Of a DNA stretch of 64,000 bases, positions 35,889 through 44,989 are shown one piece after another. How positions within the stretch are numbered: position 1 is the first letter of the stretch; the number at the start of each line of letters is the position of its first letter. A model generated the notes under the pieces. That model was not told the origin of the DNA and made no database searches. It saw only the letters and a program-made list of their open reading frames with translations. The DNA comes from Citrifermentans bemidjiense Bem (lineage in GTDB: Bacteria; Desulfobacterota; Desulfuromonadia; Geobacterales; Geobacteraceae). Both the position numbers and the translations under genes were made by a program. Location of the stretch: assembly GCF_000020725.1 (NCBI RefSeq), contig NC_011146.1, positions 1,014,501-1,078,500 on the forward strand, written 5' to 3'.

Positions 35889-36917
35889 ATGATAAAATGC
35901 GTCAAGCTAATAGCCTTATGCCTTCTCATGCTCTCCGTCCCTTCGCTCGCCTTCGCTGCCAAGACCCATCGCGTTAAAAAGCACGAAACCCTATATTCCC
36001 TCGCCAAAAAGTATCATGTCACCGTTGAAGAACTGAAGGCTGCGAACAACCTGGTCGGCAACAGCGTGAAGCCGCGCGTCGTCCTGGTTATCCCCGCCCG
36101 CTCCGTTTCCGAGGGAAGAAACGAGACGGCGTCGAGCGACGCGACTTACAAGGTGAAGAAAAGCGAAAGCCTCTCCCGCATCTCGAAGAAGACCGGCGTG
36201 TCCGTGGCGGAGCTGAAGCGCCTGAACGGACTCAGCAGCAGCCGGGTCAAGGCCGGGAAGGTGCTGGTTCTCAAGGAGAGCGCTCCCGCCGACGAGCCGA
36301 AGGTCAAGGTGGTCAAAAAGCTGCAGCTGCGCCATGGCGACCTTTTCAACGAGAAAGATTACGAGCAGAGCCTTCAGGAGTTGACCGCGCTCGAGCCTGA
36401 GCAGCAGGTGGATCTGGCCAAGAACGCCGAGCTCAAGGTGGACAACCTCAAGGAACTGAAGAAATCCGCCTACGGCTTCCTCGGGACCCGCTACCGCTTC
36501 GGCGGGAGTTCCCGCTCCGGCATCGACTGTTCCAGTTTCGTGCAGCACGTGTTCCGCGACCTCGAGGTCTCCCTGCCGCGCACCGCTCGCGAGCAGTTCG
36601 AGGTGGGGAATGCAGTGGCGCCGGGCGACCTGCAGAAGGGGGACCTGATCTTCTTCGCCACCTACGCCTCCTATCCGTCCCACGTAGGGATCTATCTGGG
36701 CAACAACAAGATGATCCATGCCTCCTCCCGCGACCGCAGGGTGGTCATCTCCTCGCTCAACACCTCCTACTACCGTTCCCGCTTTCTGGGGGCCAAAAGG
36801 ATCGCCAAGGTGAATCCGGAAGTGTTCCAACTGGACGACCTGATCCTGGGGGTCGAGGAGGAGAGCCCGGAGGAGATGCTGGAAAACGACTCGCTCGGGT
36901 TGACGAGCAGCAACTAG
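35889..36917 (+). CDS. LysM-NlpC/P60 cell-wall hydrolase
   Basis: A 342-residue exported peptidoglycan endopeptidase. A signal peptide (1-23, ending AFA) is followed by two LysM modules (about 26-69 and 86-129) that bind glycan and then the NlpC/P60 domain (about 190-305). The catalytic residues are Cys214 in GIDCSSFV, His265 in SHVGIYLG and His277 in MIHASS. It probably cuts stem-peptide bonds during growth or division. GAAGGAGG precedes ATG 35889, and a strong terminator follows. Confidence 0.92.
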   Translation: MIKCVKLIALCLLMLSVPSLAFAAKTHRVKKHETLYSLAKKYHVTVEELKAANNLVGNSVKPRVVLVIPARSVSEGRNETASSDATYKVKKSESLSRISKKTGVSVAELKRLNGLSSSRVKAGKVLVLKESAPADEPKVKVVKKLQLRHGDLFNEKDYEQSLQELTALEPEQQVDLAKNAELKVDNLKELKKSAYGFLGTRYRFGGSSRSGIDCSSFVQHVFRDLEVSLPRTAREQFEVGNAVAPGDLQKGDLIFFATYASYPSHVGIYLGNNKMIHASSRDRRVVISSLNTSYYRSRFLGAKRIAKVNPEVFQLDDLILGVEEESPEEMLENDSLGLTSSN

Positions 36918-36943
36918 GCTAAACAGAACCACAGAACTTCCGA

Positions 36944-36972
36944 ATCCGGCCCTCAGGGCCGGATTTTTTTAT
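36944..36972 (+). terminator. Strong intrinsic terminator
   Basis: AATCCGGCCC (36944-36953) pairs perfectly with GGGCCGGATT (36957-36966) around TCA, followed by a run of T to 36971. The next gene begins only ten bases later. Confidence 0.9.
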
Positions 36973-36981
36973 GGGTGCAGC

Positions 36982-38676
36982 TTGAAGATCCTCCTTGCGT
37001 ACAAATGCCATCCCGAAGGCGCTGAAGACCCTTTCACCTCCCTGTTGCCGGCAGGGCTTCTCTCCCTGCATGCCGTGCTGCTCAAAGCCGGGCATCAGGT
37101 CACCCTGGCCAACCTTTCCGGCTTCACTTGGGGCGAGGTCCGCGCGCTTTTCAAGCGGCTGCGCCCCGAGGTCCTGGGGGTGTCGCAGTTCACCCACAAC
37201 CGGGTGGAGTCGCTGCGCCTGGCCGCTCTTGCCAAGGAGCTCGACCCGGGCTGCCTGGTGGCGCTCGGGGGGCCGCACGCGACCCATTGCTGGCGCGAGC
37301 TCCTGGAGGGGCACCCCGAAGTCGACCTGGTGGTTCTCGGCGAGGGTGAGGCGACTGTTTGCGAACTGGTTGAGGCGAAGGCTCTCGGCACACCCTGGGA
37401 CAAGGTCGCCGGGCTCGCTTTCCGCGCCGCAGGAAAAGCAAGCCTCAGCGCGCCGCGAGCGCCCATTACCGACCTGGACCTCCTGCCTCTGCCGGGAGCG
37501 GCCGAAGGGGACAGCATAGGGGTCGATTTCCGGCGTCAGCTGGAGTTCGTCATCACCTCCCGCGGCTGCCCCGCCAGTTGCCTCTTCTGCTCCTCACCGC
37601 TCTTTTGGGGGCGCGGCGTCCGCTTTCGGTCACCCGAGTCGGTGGTGCAAGAGATCCGCTCCTTGAAGGAGCGCTACGGGCTGATCTACTTCTCCTTCCG
37701 CGACGATACCTTCACGGCCAACCGGGGGCGGGTGCTGGAGATCTGCCGCCTGCTCCGGCAGGAGCGGCTCCACGTCATGTGGAACTGCCAGTCCCGGGTG
37801 AACGCAGTGGACGAGGAGATGCTCATCGCCATGAAGCAAGCGGGCTGCGAATGCATCCAGTTCGGCGTGGAGTCGGGATCGCCGCAGATGCTGAAAGCAC
37901 TCGGCAAGAGGATCCTTCCCCCTGAAGTGGAGCGTGCAGCCGCGGCGGTGCGGCGCGCGGGCATCAACCTGTCGGTATACCTCATCACGGGGATTCCGGG
38001 GGAAGGGGAGGAGGACCTGCGGCAGACGGTGCGGCTTATCGAGAGCATCCGCCCGCACGACGGGCAGGTCTCGCCGCTGGTGTACTACCCGGGTACCGAG
38101 CTTTTGGCCCGCGCGGTGCGGGAAGAGGGGGTGCCGTCCGACCTCTTCGAGGAGGAGCGTGGCGAAGGGTTCCTGGTGCGCCGCGACCCGTTCGTGGAGC
38201 GGTCGCGCCAGGCGATGCTGAAGGCGCTGGAGAAGGCGGGACGCAAAGCCGTGTTCACACAGGCTTCGTATGCGGCGCAGCGAGCCCTTTTGGGGTACTG
38301 CTTCGTGACCGAGATGCTTTGTGCGGAATCCCTGGAGCAGCAAGGGGACTGGGACGGGGCGCTCAGGTTATATCGCGGCATGGTGAAGGCCGAGCCCGAC
38401 AACCCCTGGGGGTTGCTCCAACTCGGTGGATTGCAGGCGCGGATGGGGGATATGAAGGGGGCTTCCCGCTCCTACCAAAAGGCCCTGCAGCTGGTGCCGC
38501 GGCACCTCCCCGCGTTGCTGGCATTGGGAGAGCTGGCCCTGGCGCAGGGTGATCGGCCCGGGACTGCCCGTCACTTCGCCGAAGCGCTCAAGCTCGACCC
38601 CGCCGATCCCGTCGCGCTGGAAGGCGCGGCCGCAGCCGGCGCTGGCAGGGAGCAAAAGGGCAAGCGCGGGAAATAA
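36982..38676 (+). CDS. B12-binding radical SAM protein with C-terminal TPRs
   Basis: A 564-residue protein. A cobalamin-binding-type domain (about 20-140, with GVSQFTHNR and LGGPHATH) is followed by a radical SAM barrel with Cys196, Cys200 and Cys203 in SRGCPASCLFCSS. A helical tail from about 445 contains two or three TPR units (GDWDGALRLYRGMVKAEPDN, GDMKGASRSYQKALQLVP, GDRPGTARHFAEALKLDP). The layout resembles the B12-radical SAM families that modify small molecules or lipids; the substrate is unknown. The start TTG 36982 follows a terminator by ten bases and has only a weak ribosome-binding site. Confidence 0.8.
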   Translation: MKILLAYKCHPEGAEDPFTSLLPAGLLSLHAVLLKAGHQVTLANLSGFTWGEVRALFKRLRPEVLGVSQFTHNRVESLRLAALAKELDPGCLVALGGPHATHCWRELLEGHPEVDLVVLGEGEATVCELVEAKALGTPWDKVAGLAFRAAGKASLSAPRAPITDLDLLPLPGAAEGDSIGVDFRRQLEFVITSRGCPASCLFCSSPLFWGRGVRFRSPESVVQEIRSLKERYGLIYFSFRDDTFTANRGRVLEICRLLRQERLHVMWNCQSRVNAVDEEMLIAMKQAGCECIQFGVESGSPQMLKALGKRILPPEVERAAAAVRRAGINLSVYLITGIPGEGEEDLRQTVRLIESIRPHDGQVSPLVYYPGTELLARAVREEGVPSDLFEEERGEGFLVRRDPFVERSRQAMLKALEKAGRKAVFTQASYAAQRALLGYCFVTEMLCAESLEQQGDWDGALRLYRGMVKAEPDNPWGLLQLGGLQARMGDMKGASRSYQKALQLVPRHLPALLALGELALAQGDRPGTARHFAEALKLDPADPVALEGAAAAGAGREQKGKRGK

Positions 38677-38711
38677 AAAAGGCGCCTTCCATCTAGGAGG
38701 GCGCCTTTTTT
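38675..38711. terminator. Bidirectional terminator
   Basis: An A-run and GGCGCC (38675-38686) pair with GGCGCC and a T-run (38700-38711), a symmetric stem with T tracts for both strands. It sits between the radical SAM gene and the convergent NrfJ-like lipoprotein. Confidence 0.85.
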
Positions 38712-38731
38712 TATCACTGCTGCAGGGAAGC

Positions 38732-39139
38732 CTACTTGTTGACGGCGAGGCCCGGCGCGAAGATGATTTTGTCGAAGGTGCGCTTCAGAGTCTTGCTCTG
38801 GAAGTTGATCATCGGCGGGGAGTCCGGGAACTCAACGGTGTCGCCGACTTTCACCGGGGTCTGCATTGCGGCAACCCACAGTTTCTGGCCATTTTCTTCG
38901 ATCTGCACGTAGGTGTACCCGCCGGAGTCCATGGTCTCGAGGACCTTCCCTTTGTGCCCTGCGCCCGGCTTTATTTCCTGGGGCTTAAGGCCTGCGTGGG
39001 GATCGCCGCCAGGTGCTGCTGCGGGCATCTGGCCTGCGGGTGCTGCCGCGGGAGCGGTGGTCTGGGGTGCCTCTTCTTTCTTCTTGCAGCCGACTGCTGC
39101 CACAGCAACGATTGCCAACAGTACCAAAGTCTTCTTCAC
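38732..39139 (-). CDS. NrfJ-like lipoprotein
   Basis: A 135-residue lipoprotein: the signal ends VAAVGC with Cys18 as the lipidation site, followed by a KKKEE stretch and a Pro/Ala-rich linker to about residue 60. The C-terminal domain (HKGKVLETMDSGGYTYVQIE... and TPVKVGDTVEF) resembles the small OB-like domain of NrfJ and related proteins. It is expected in the periplasm or outer membrane; a link to cytochrome maturation is by analogy only. Monocistronic. Confidence 0.7.
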   Translation of the reverse strand: MKKTLVLLAIVAVAAVGCKKKEEAPQTTAPAAAPAGQMPAAAPGGDPHAGLKPQEIKPGAGHKGKVLETMDSGGYTYVQIEENGQKLWVAAMQTPVKVGDTVEFPDSPPMINFQSKTLKRTFDKIIFAPGLAVNK

Positions 39140-39252
39140 AGTCTTCCTCCGTGTTGGATTATATTAAGCTTCACAACGACGAGGCAAAATAGCACAACCT
39201 TAGCCGTCATTACAACTAAAAAAGGTGTAGACGGTTGAGGGGCTTGAGCAGG

Positions 39253-42200
39253 CTATCTTCCTATCACCACCTCTCCGGTGTCCGTGAAGAGCCGGGCCGG
39301 GAGTTCGAAAACCCTCTTGAAAATGTTGAATACCCCCTTGGCGAGCGACTTTACCGGAACCGCGGTAACCTGCGGGTCGTCGATGCGCCCTTTGGCCTCG
39401 AAGTAGGTGGTGATCAGCGACTTGTCCTTGCCGGTCAGCACCCACCCCACGATCGGTATCTTGCTCACCACCTTGTCCACGGTCTGCAGCGGTTGCACCC
39501 CGATGTTCAGGTCCAGTTCGTTTTTGACCAGGTTCAGTCTTCCCACCGCCGAGATGTTCATGGCGTTGCTGTCCAGGAAGAGGTTATCCGTAGAGGCGAT
39601 GCCATCTTTAAAGGTGAAGTCGCCGGTTATCTTGTTGAAGGGCATTCCCCCCGACACCATGTCGGGCAAATGGAACTTGAAGAGCTGCGAGACGTTCAGG
39701 ATGGAGAAGACCTTGGAGAGGGTCGAAAACTTCCTGATGCTGCCGCGCTCCACCTTGAGCTTCAGGTTCCCCTGCGCGCTCCTCTTCCATTCGGCGGAGG
39801 TGTCGCCCCTCCCGGCGAGCTCACCCGAGAGCGTCATTGCCCCGGTAATCTCCTGTTTTTTCACCCCCATGCTCCGCATCAGCGGGTCCGCAGAAACCTT
39901 CTGCACGTTGTAGCTAAGCGTGTGGCGCACCGGCAGTTGGTTGAAGTCGCTCTTGAGCCTCCCGGAGACCTCCCCCTCGAAAGCGGCGAAGTCGAAGGGC
40001 TGCAGGTGCAGCACCTTGTTTTCCAGAAGCACGCTGCAGCGCAGGTGCTGGAAGGGGAGGTCGCTGAATTTCCCTTCGCTGGCGGTTAAGTGCGCCTTGA
40101 GCGTGACCCGGCTCTCACCCTCGCCCGAGCCGCCAAAGAGCGGGAACAGGTCCTCGACTTCGAGGTGCGGCGAGCTAACCGACAGGTCCGCTACCGGGTT
40201 CTTGAGTTCCTTCACGCTCCCTTTCAGCGAAAGAGGGCTCTTGCCGAGGGTCCCGGATAGGGCGGCGATCTGGAGGTTGTCGTTTTGGTAGGCTAGGGTC
40301 CCCTGCACGCGCTCCACCCGCACCGGGTTCTTCGCGGGGACAAGCCCCAGGTCGGACAGATACAGAGAGGGCGAGCTGAAGGAGATGAGGAAGCTCGGAT
40401 GGTCCAGCCCCGTCACGGTCCCTTTGCCGCTGATGCTCGACCCGCCGACCCTGAGCGAGAGTTGCGTACTCTCGAAACTCTCGCCGTTGATCCGGACGTT
40501 CCCGTTAACCCCGGAGACCGGCCGCACCTTGTCGCCCGCCTTCACCGAGACGTTGGAGAGGGCCGCGTTGCCGCTCCAGAAAAGCCGCTCCATGTCCGGA
40601 CCGGCCGCGTGCAACTGCAGCTGCACCAGGCCCGCCGGGCGGTAGTCGCGCGCCATCGGCACCATGTAGCCGACCTCCCCGGACTGGAAGCGGTTGCTCC
40701 TGATGTCGAAGCTGACCGGACCGTCGTAGCGGCTGACTGCGGTCGCCGAGAGGGCTGCCGGAGCGAGCTGGTAGTTGAGCGCGGTGATCCGGAACTGCTC
40801 CTTGTCGAAGTTCATGGCGAAGGAGAGGGCGTTCGGGCGCGACACGGGCTTGGCCACTATGTCGCGGAAGGCGTAGGTGGTAGCGGTGAGGTTCGCGTCT
40901 CCGGAGAGCTTATAGAGGGCGGTGGTACCTTCTCCTTTGAGATTCAAGGTGGAGCCGTCGGAGAAGGAGGTGAGCCCTTTTCCCAAAAGCCATACGGCCT
41001 CGGCCTTTTTGGGCTGGACCTTGGCGTTGAAGAGGTACTGGCAGGGGACCGTCAGGGGGTAGTCTGTGATGCGCCCTTCCAGAAGAAGCGGCGAGCTCCC
41101 GAAATTCCCGCTCATCCCCTTTAAAAGGAAGTCCTTGCCGGCTAGCTGCAACTCGCCGCGGATCCCGCTGAATACGGGGATGCCGGAGCCGTAATCCACC
41201 ACACCTTCCTGCACATGAGCCTTTATCGCGAGCACGTTGTAGTTCTGTCCCCGCTCCATGTGCAGGATCTGGCTCACCCTGCCGTCCAGGTGCCCCTGCT
41301 CCAGCCGGTAAACTCCCCCCTTGATCTTCTGCTCGATGAAGTGCGAGGTGTCGTCGACGATGATGCCGTAGGGGATGTACTGGTGGAAGTCGCGCAGGTT
41401 GAAGCTGTTGCTGGACGCGTTGGCGGTGATGCGCAGGTCCCCAGAGTGGATGTCGGAAAGGCGCACCCCGCCGTTTACCTTGAACCCGTCCAGGTCGACC
41501 TTGACGTGTTCGATGTCGAGCTGGTTGGCGGTGAGGGTGAGCGCGCAGGATCCCTTCAAAAGCCTCGGGGTGAGCCTTGCGTGGAACACCTGCGGGTAGT
41601 CGAGGTTGAGCCGGGTGATCCGGAACTCCGCCTTGCTCTTGAAGGCGTTCAGCCGTCCCTTGAAGGAGGCGTCGAGCGCCAGTTCGCCGGCGAGGCTTTT
41701 GAAGGGGACCCATTTGCTGTAGTAAGGCCAGAAGTGCCCGGCGTCCAGCGGGCCGGTAGCGACCTTGCCGTTCACCTCCATGCCGGAGAAGGGCGTCCCG
41801 GCCTCCGGGATCTTCGCGGAACCGGAGAGGGAAACCGGGACCGGGCCTTTTGGCGAACCAAGCGCCGCGGCGAGCTTGAAATCGCAGCTCTTGCCACGCA
41901 CCAGGCGGCTAAGGAAGAGATCGGCATTGGAGAGTTCGGTGACTACGGGCTTTTCCGAGAAGGCGAAATCGGTGAAGCGGATATGCCCCTTCTTCAGTTC
42001 CAGCCCCCTGATCCCGGGGGCTTCCCCGCCGGCAGAGGGGGTGAGGAGGTCGGCGATGTTGAAGGTCCCCTGGCGGTCGCGCACGATTCTCATCGCCGGG
42101 CGCTCCAGTTGCAGCCGCGACACGACGAGTTTCTTGCGCAAAAGCGGGAGGATCGCGATGCGTACCGTGAGCCGGTCCGCGGTGATGAAGTCGCTGGATC

Positions 42201-42438
42201 CGTCCTTTTCCTTCACGGTGACGCCGGTGAAGGTGAAGGCGGGGGTGAGGCGGAGGGAGAACTCTCCCGTCTGGTACTGCAGGTCCCGTTTCAGGGAGCT
42301 CTTCACCTGCGCCAGGATCTCCTGCTTATAAGTATCGAGGTCCAGGAGCCTAGGCAGGAGCGCCGCGGCGAGAACTATCACGGTGAGTATGGTGGCCAGA
42401 GCCGGCAAGAGCCAGCTTCGTATTTTTTTCAGCAACAT
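39253..42438 (-). CDS. AsmA-family protein (large)
   Basis: A protein of about 1061 residues with one N-terminal membrane helix (about 8-30) and a very long periplasmic beta-rich region. The N-terminal AsmA domain (LDLDTYKQEILAQVKSSLKR) and the C-terminal AsmA-2-like domain (NAMNISAVGRLNLVKNELDLNIGVQPLQ) fit bridge-like lipid transport proteins such as TamB, YhdP and AsmA, which carry phospholipids between membranes. ATG 42438 is chosen; the open frame extends through GATAAA repeat DNA that would encode an alternating Tyr-Leu run and is not credible. It follows the NtrY-like kinase in the same direction. Confidence 0.85.
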   Translation of the reverse strand: MLLKKIRSWLLPALATILTVIVLAAALLPRLLDLDTYKQEILAQVKSSLKRDLQYQTGEFSLRLTPAFTFTGVTVKEKDGSSDFITADRLTVRIAILPLLRKKLVVSRLQLERPAMRIVRDRQGTFNIADLLTPSAGGEAPGIRGLELKKGHIRFTDFAFSEKPVVTELSNADLFLSRLVRGKSCDFKLAAALGSPKGPVPVSLSGSAKIPEAGTPFSGMEVNGKVATGPLDAGHFWPYYSKWVPFKSLAGELALDASFKGRLNAFKSKAEFRITRLNLDYPQVFHARLTPRLLKGSCALTLTANQLDIEHVKVDLDGFKVNGGVRLSDIHSGDLRITANASSNSFNLRDFHQYIPYGIIVDDTSHFIEQKIKGGVYRLEQGHLDGRVSQILHMERGQNYNVLAIKAHVQEGVVDYGSGIPVFSGIRGELQLAGKDFLLKGMSGNFGSSPLLLEGRITDYPLTVPCQYLFNAKVQPKKAEAVWLLGKGLTSFSDGSTLNLKGEGTTALYKLSGDANLTATTYAFRDIVAKPVSRPNALSFAMNFDKEQFRITALNYQLAPAALSATAVSRYDGPVSFDIRSNRFQSGEVGYMVPMARDYRPAGLVQLQLHAAGPDMERLFWSGNAALSNVSVKAGDKVRPVSGVNGNVRINGESFESTQLSLRVGGSSISGKGTVTGLDHPSFLISFSSPSLYLSDLGLVPAKNPVRVERVQGTLAYQNDNLQIAALSGTLGKSPLSLKGSVKELKNPVADLSVSSPHLEVEDLFPLFGGSGEGESRVTLKAHLTASEGKFSDLPFQHLRCSVLLENKVLHLQPFDFAAFEGEVSGRLKSDFNQLPVRHTLSYNVQKVSADPLMRSMGVKKQEITGAMTLSGELAGRGDTSAEWKRSAQGNLKLKVERGSIRKFSTLSKVFSILNVSQLFKFHLPDMVSGGMPFNKITGDFTFKDGIASTDNLFLDSNAMNISAVGRLNLVKNELDLNIGVQPLQTVDKVVSKIPIVGWVLTGKDKSLITTYFEAKGRIDDPQVTAVPVKSLAKGVFNIFKRVFELPARLFTDTGEVVIGR

Positions 42439-42456
42439 GGGTGTCCCGGGAAAAAC

Positions 42457-42575
42457 CAGATAAAGATAGAGATAAAGATAAAGGAGAGTCAAAAACTTTC
42501 TTAAATCTCAATCTTAAGTCAATCTGCTTTTTATTCGTTTTCTCAATCTTTATCTTTATCTCTATCTGCTTCTGT
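42457..42575. repeat. Inverted repeat of GATAAA words
   Basis: The left arm (42457-42485, CAGATAAAGATAGAGATAAA...) and the right arm (42541-42569, its inverse over about 20 bases) consist of the hexamer GATAAA or GATAGA. The right arm ends at the stop codon of the NtrY-like gene and the left is 19 bases before the asmA start. Confidence 0.8.
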
Positions 42576-44845
42576 TATGCCGCGTCAGCGGGGAGCTCGA
42601 TGACGAACCTGCTCCCCTTGGGGTAGTTTTCCTTGGCTCTGATGAAGCCGTGGTGGTCGGTGATGATGGTGTTGACGATGGCAAGCCCGAGCCCCGTGCC
42701 GCTCTTCTTGCGGGAGAAGTACGGCTCGAAGAGCCGCGGGCGGTCTTCGGCGGATATGCCGTGACCGGTGTCGGAAACGGTGAAAGTGACCATCTTCAAC
42801 TGGCTGTCGTAGCTGGTGCTGAGCTCGACCACTCCCTCCCCCTCCCCCTCTATGGCGGCGACGGCGTTGTCCAAGAGGTTGATCACTACCCGCTTGATCT
42901 GGTCGCGGTCCAAAAGGATAGGGGGGATTGCCTCGTCGGCGTTCAGCACGAAGCGTATGTGCCGGTGCGCCTCGTCGTAGAGGGTGAGCGCCTCCTTGAG
43001 TATCCCGTTCAGGTCGTTTGGCTTCAGCACCGCGGCCGGCATCCGGGCGAAGTTGGAGAACTCGTTCACCAGCCCCTTCAGCTCGTCCACGGACTTGATG
43101 ATCATGGCGGTGCACTGGTCGAACACCTCCTCCTCCCCCTCGAACCGGGTGAGGTAGCGCTTCCTCAGCCGCTGGGCGGAGAGCTGGATCGGGGTGAGCG
43201 GGTTCTTGATCTCGTGGGCGATCCTTCGGGCCACTTCGCGCCAGGCGGCCATGCGCTGCGCCTTGATCAGCGAGGTCATGTCGTCCAGCACCACCACCAT
43301 TCCCATGAAGGCGTCATTTTCGTCCTTCAGGACGGTGAGGTTGGTGAGCAGGGTGAGCTCCGCGTCGCGCATCGGGATCACCACCTGCCGCACGATGGAG
43401 TCGTGCTTGGCAAGCACCATGTCCCGCAGGAGCCCCTTGACGATGTCCAGGTGCTCCGGGCGCAGCACCTCGCGGAAGTTCTGCCCGGTGACCCTGTCCG
43501 TGTCGATGAGGAGCAGCTTTTCGGCCGATTTGTTCACCGTGGTGAGCAGGCCGTTCTTGTCCACCGAGATGATGCCGGCGGTGACGTTGGCGAGCACCGC
43601 CTCCATGTAGCGGCGGCGCTGCTCCAACTCGAGGTTGCTCTTTTGCAGTTCCTCGTTGGTGTGCTGCAGCGCGAGCTGGTTCGCCCGGAGGTCCTCGGTC
43701 ATCCGGTTGAAGGAGGAGATCAGCATCCCTATCTCGTCCCCCCCGCTTTGGCCCAGGTGTACGTCCAGGTTCCCCTCGGCCACCTGCCGGGTCGCCTCCG
43801 CCAGTTCCTGAATCGGGATGGTGAGGCTTCGGGCGAGGTACATCCCGAACCACACGGCCAGGAATAGGATCACCATGGTGATCAGGAACAGGGTGAGTAT
43901 GTATCCGGTCCTGATCGGGTTTTTCAGGATCTTCAGCTGGCGGAACTCCTGGTAGGAGGAGGAGATCTCCCGCATCTTGGACACCAGCGAGTAGGGAACG
44001 TAGTAGTTGACCACCACCACCCCGACCACGTCGTTCTCGTTGAAGTTGCTGTGGATGGGGACTATGCCGCGGATCAGGTCGGCCTTGCCGATGGCGTTGA
44101 CGCGGGTAAGCCTGGCCCCGGAGAGGACGCGTTGGATATCCTCTGACGAGGGGTTGGTGAATTCACCCAGCGGCAGCTTGGCATTGCCCGCCCGGAACAG
44201 CTCCTCGCGCTGCGCCGAGAAGACCTCGACCACCCCCAGGTTATATTCGGTCTGTTTCTGGCGCACCAGGGCCTTCAGCTTGGGGAGGTTCTCCTCGTTC
44301 AGAAGCTTACGTTCCTTGATGGCGGTGCTGATCTGCTCGCCGTAGTAGAGGGCGTTGGCCGCGGAGGTCTGGTAATAGACCTGGGCCACCTCCATCGACT
44401 CGTTGAGCGAGGTCTCCACCTGCTTGTTGAACCAGTTCGAGATGCTGTTCTTGATGAAGCCGGCGGAGACGAAGAACAGCAGCATGGTCGGGACCAGCGA
44501 GAGGGTGACGAAGGCAAGCACCAGCTTCGTGCGCAGCTTCGCCCCCGGCGTGTTCTTGCGCCGCTCCAGGACCAGTTTGGCTATGTTTCTGAAGACCAGG
44601 TAGACCAGCAGGATGATGAGGAGGATGATCAGGTTTACCATGCCGAAGATGGCGATGTTGCTGCCCATCGGCACCTGCTCGCTTAGGCGGGAGAGGTGGA
44701 TCTCCAGGTAGGTGAGGAGGCAGATGGTTAACAGCGAGAGGCAGACGATTATGGCCTCGCGCTTTCTTTTCCTTACTTCACCGGCGGAAAGTTCCGGCCC
44801 CTGGTATTGCGGGGGCGTTCCCCCTTTTTCGGCTGAAATCGGCAT
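42575..44845 (-). CDS. NtrY-like sensor histidine kinase
   Basis: A 756-residue membrane kinase. Helices near 30-50, 62-85 and 105-130 are followed by an extracytoplasmic segment and a further helix near 310-332. A HAMP domain (SLTIPIQELAEATRQVAEGNLDV), a PAS domain and a HisKA domain with the phospho-His in ARRIAHEIKNPLTPIQLSAQRL come next. The ATPase domain has DTGHGIS and GTGLGLAI. This is the NtrY architecture (nitrogen or envelope sensing). The usual partner NtrX is not adjacent on either side. Confidence 0.88.
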   Translation of the reverse strand: MPISAEKGGTPPQYQGPELSAGEVRKRKREAIIVCLSLLTICLLTYLEIHLSRLSEQVPMGSNIAIFGMVNLIILLIILLVYLVFRNIAKLVLERRKNTPGAKLRTKLVLAFVTLSLVPTMLLFFVSAGFIKNSISNWFNKQVETSLNESMEVAQVYYQTSAANALYYGEQISTAIKERKLLNEENLPKLKALVRQKQTEYNLGVVEVFSAQREELFRAGNAKLPLGEFTNPSSEDIQRVLSGARLTRVNAIGKADLIRGIVPIHSNFNENDVVGVVVVNYYVPYSLVSKMREISSSYQEFRQLKILKNPIRTGYILTLFLITMVILFLAVWFGMYLARSLTIPIQELAEATRQVAEGNLDVHLGQSGGDEIGMLISSFNRMTEDLRANQLALQHTNEELQKSNLELEQRRRYMEAVLANVTAGIISVDKNGLLTTVNKSAEKLLLIDTDRVTGQNFREVLRPEHLDIVKGLLRDMVLAKHDSIVRQVVIPMRDAELTLLTNLTVLKDENDAFMGMVVVLDDMTSLIKAQRMAAWREVARRIAHEIKNPLTPIQLSAQRLRKRYLTRFEGEEEVFDQCTAMIIKSVDELKGLVNEFSNFARMPAAVLKPNDLNGILKEALTLYDEAHRHIRFVLNADEAIPPILLDRDQIKRVVINLLDNAVAAIEGEGEGVVELSTSYDSQLKMVTFTVSDTGHGISAEDRPRLFEPYFSRKKSGTGLGLAIVNTIITDHHGFIRAKENYPKGSRFVIELPADAA

Positions 44846-44904
44846 TTGGGCACTCTATACGAAAGGTTGCGGGATTTCAAGTAGTGCAAAAGGAGCTGTA
44901 AACG

Positions 44905-44934
44905 AAAAGAGCAGCCCCTGTCTGGTGGCTGCTC
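44905..44934 (-). terminator. Terminator of lpxC
   Basis: GAGCAGCC (44909-44916) pairs with GGCTGCTC (44927-44934); on the minus strand TTTT (complement of 44905-44908) follows. It lies between lpxC and the kinase gene. Confidence 0.8.
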
Positions 44935-44940
44935 CGATTC

Positions 44941-44988
44941 GCTTAATCTTTGTCTTAGTCTCAATCTTAATCTTTATCTCTATCTGCC
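44941..44988. repeat. GATAAA-word repeat arm after lpxC
   Basis: A single arm whose minus strand reads GCAGATAGAGATAAAGAT and continues with further GATT-AA words. It begins one base after the lpxC stop codon and precedes the terminator. It belongs to the same family as 42457-42575. Confidence 0.75.
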
Positions 44989-44989
44989 T

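Noticed and set aside
42439-42492. N-terminal extension of the AsmA protein reading alternating Tyr-Leu
   Set aside because: It is translation of GATAAA repeat DNA; the membrane helix and family start fit the ATG at 42438.
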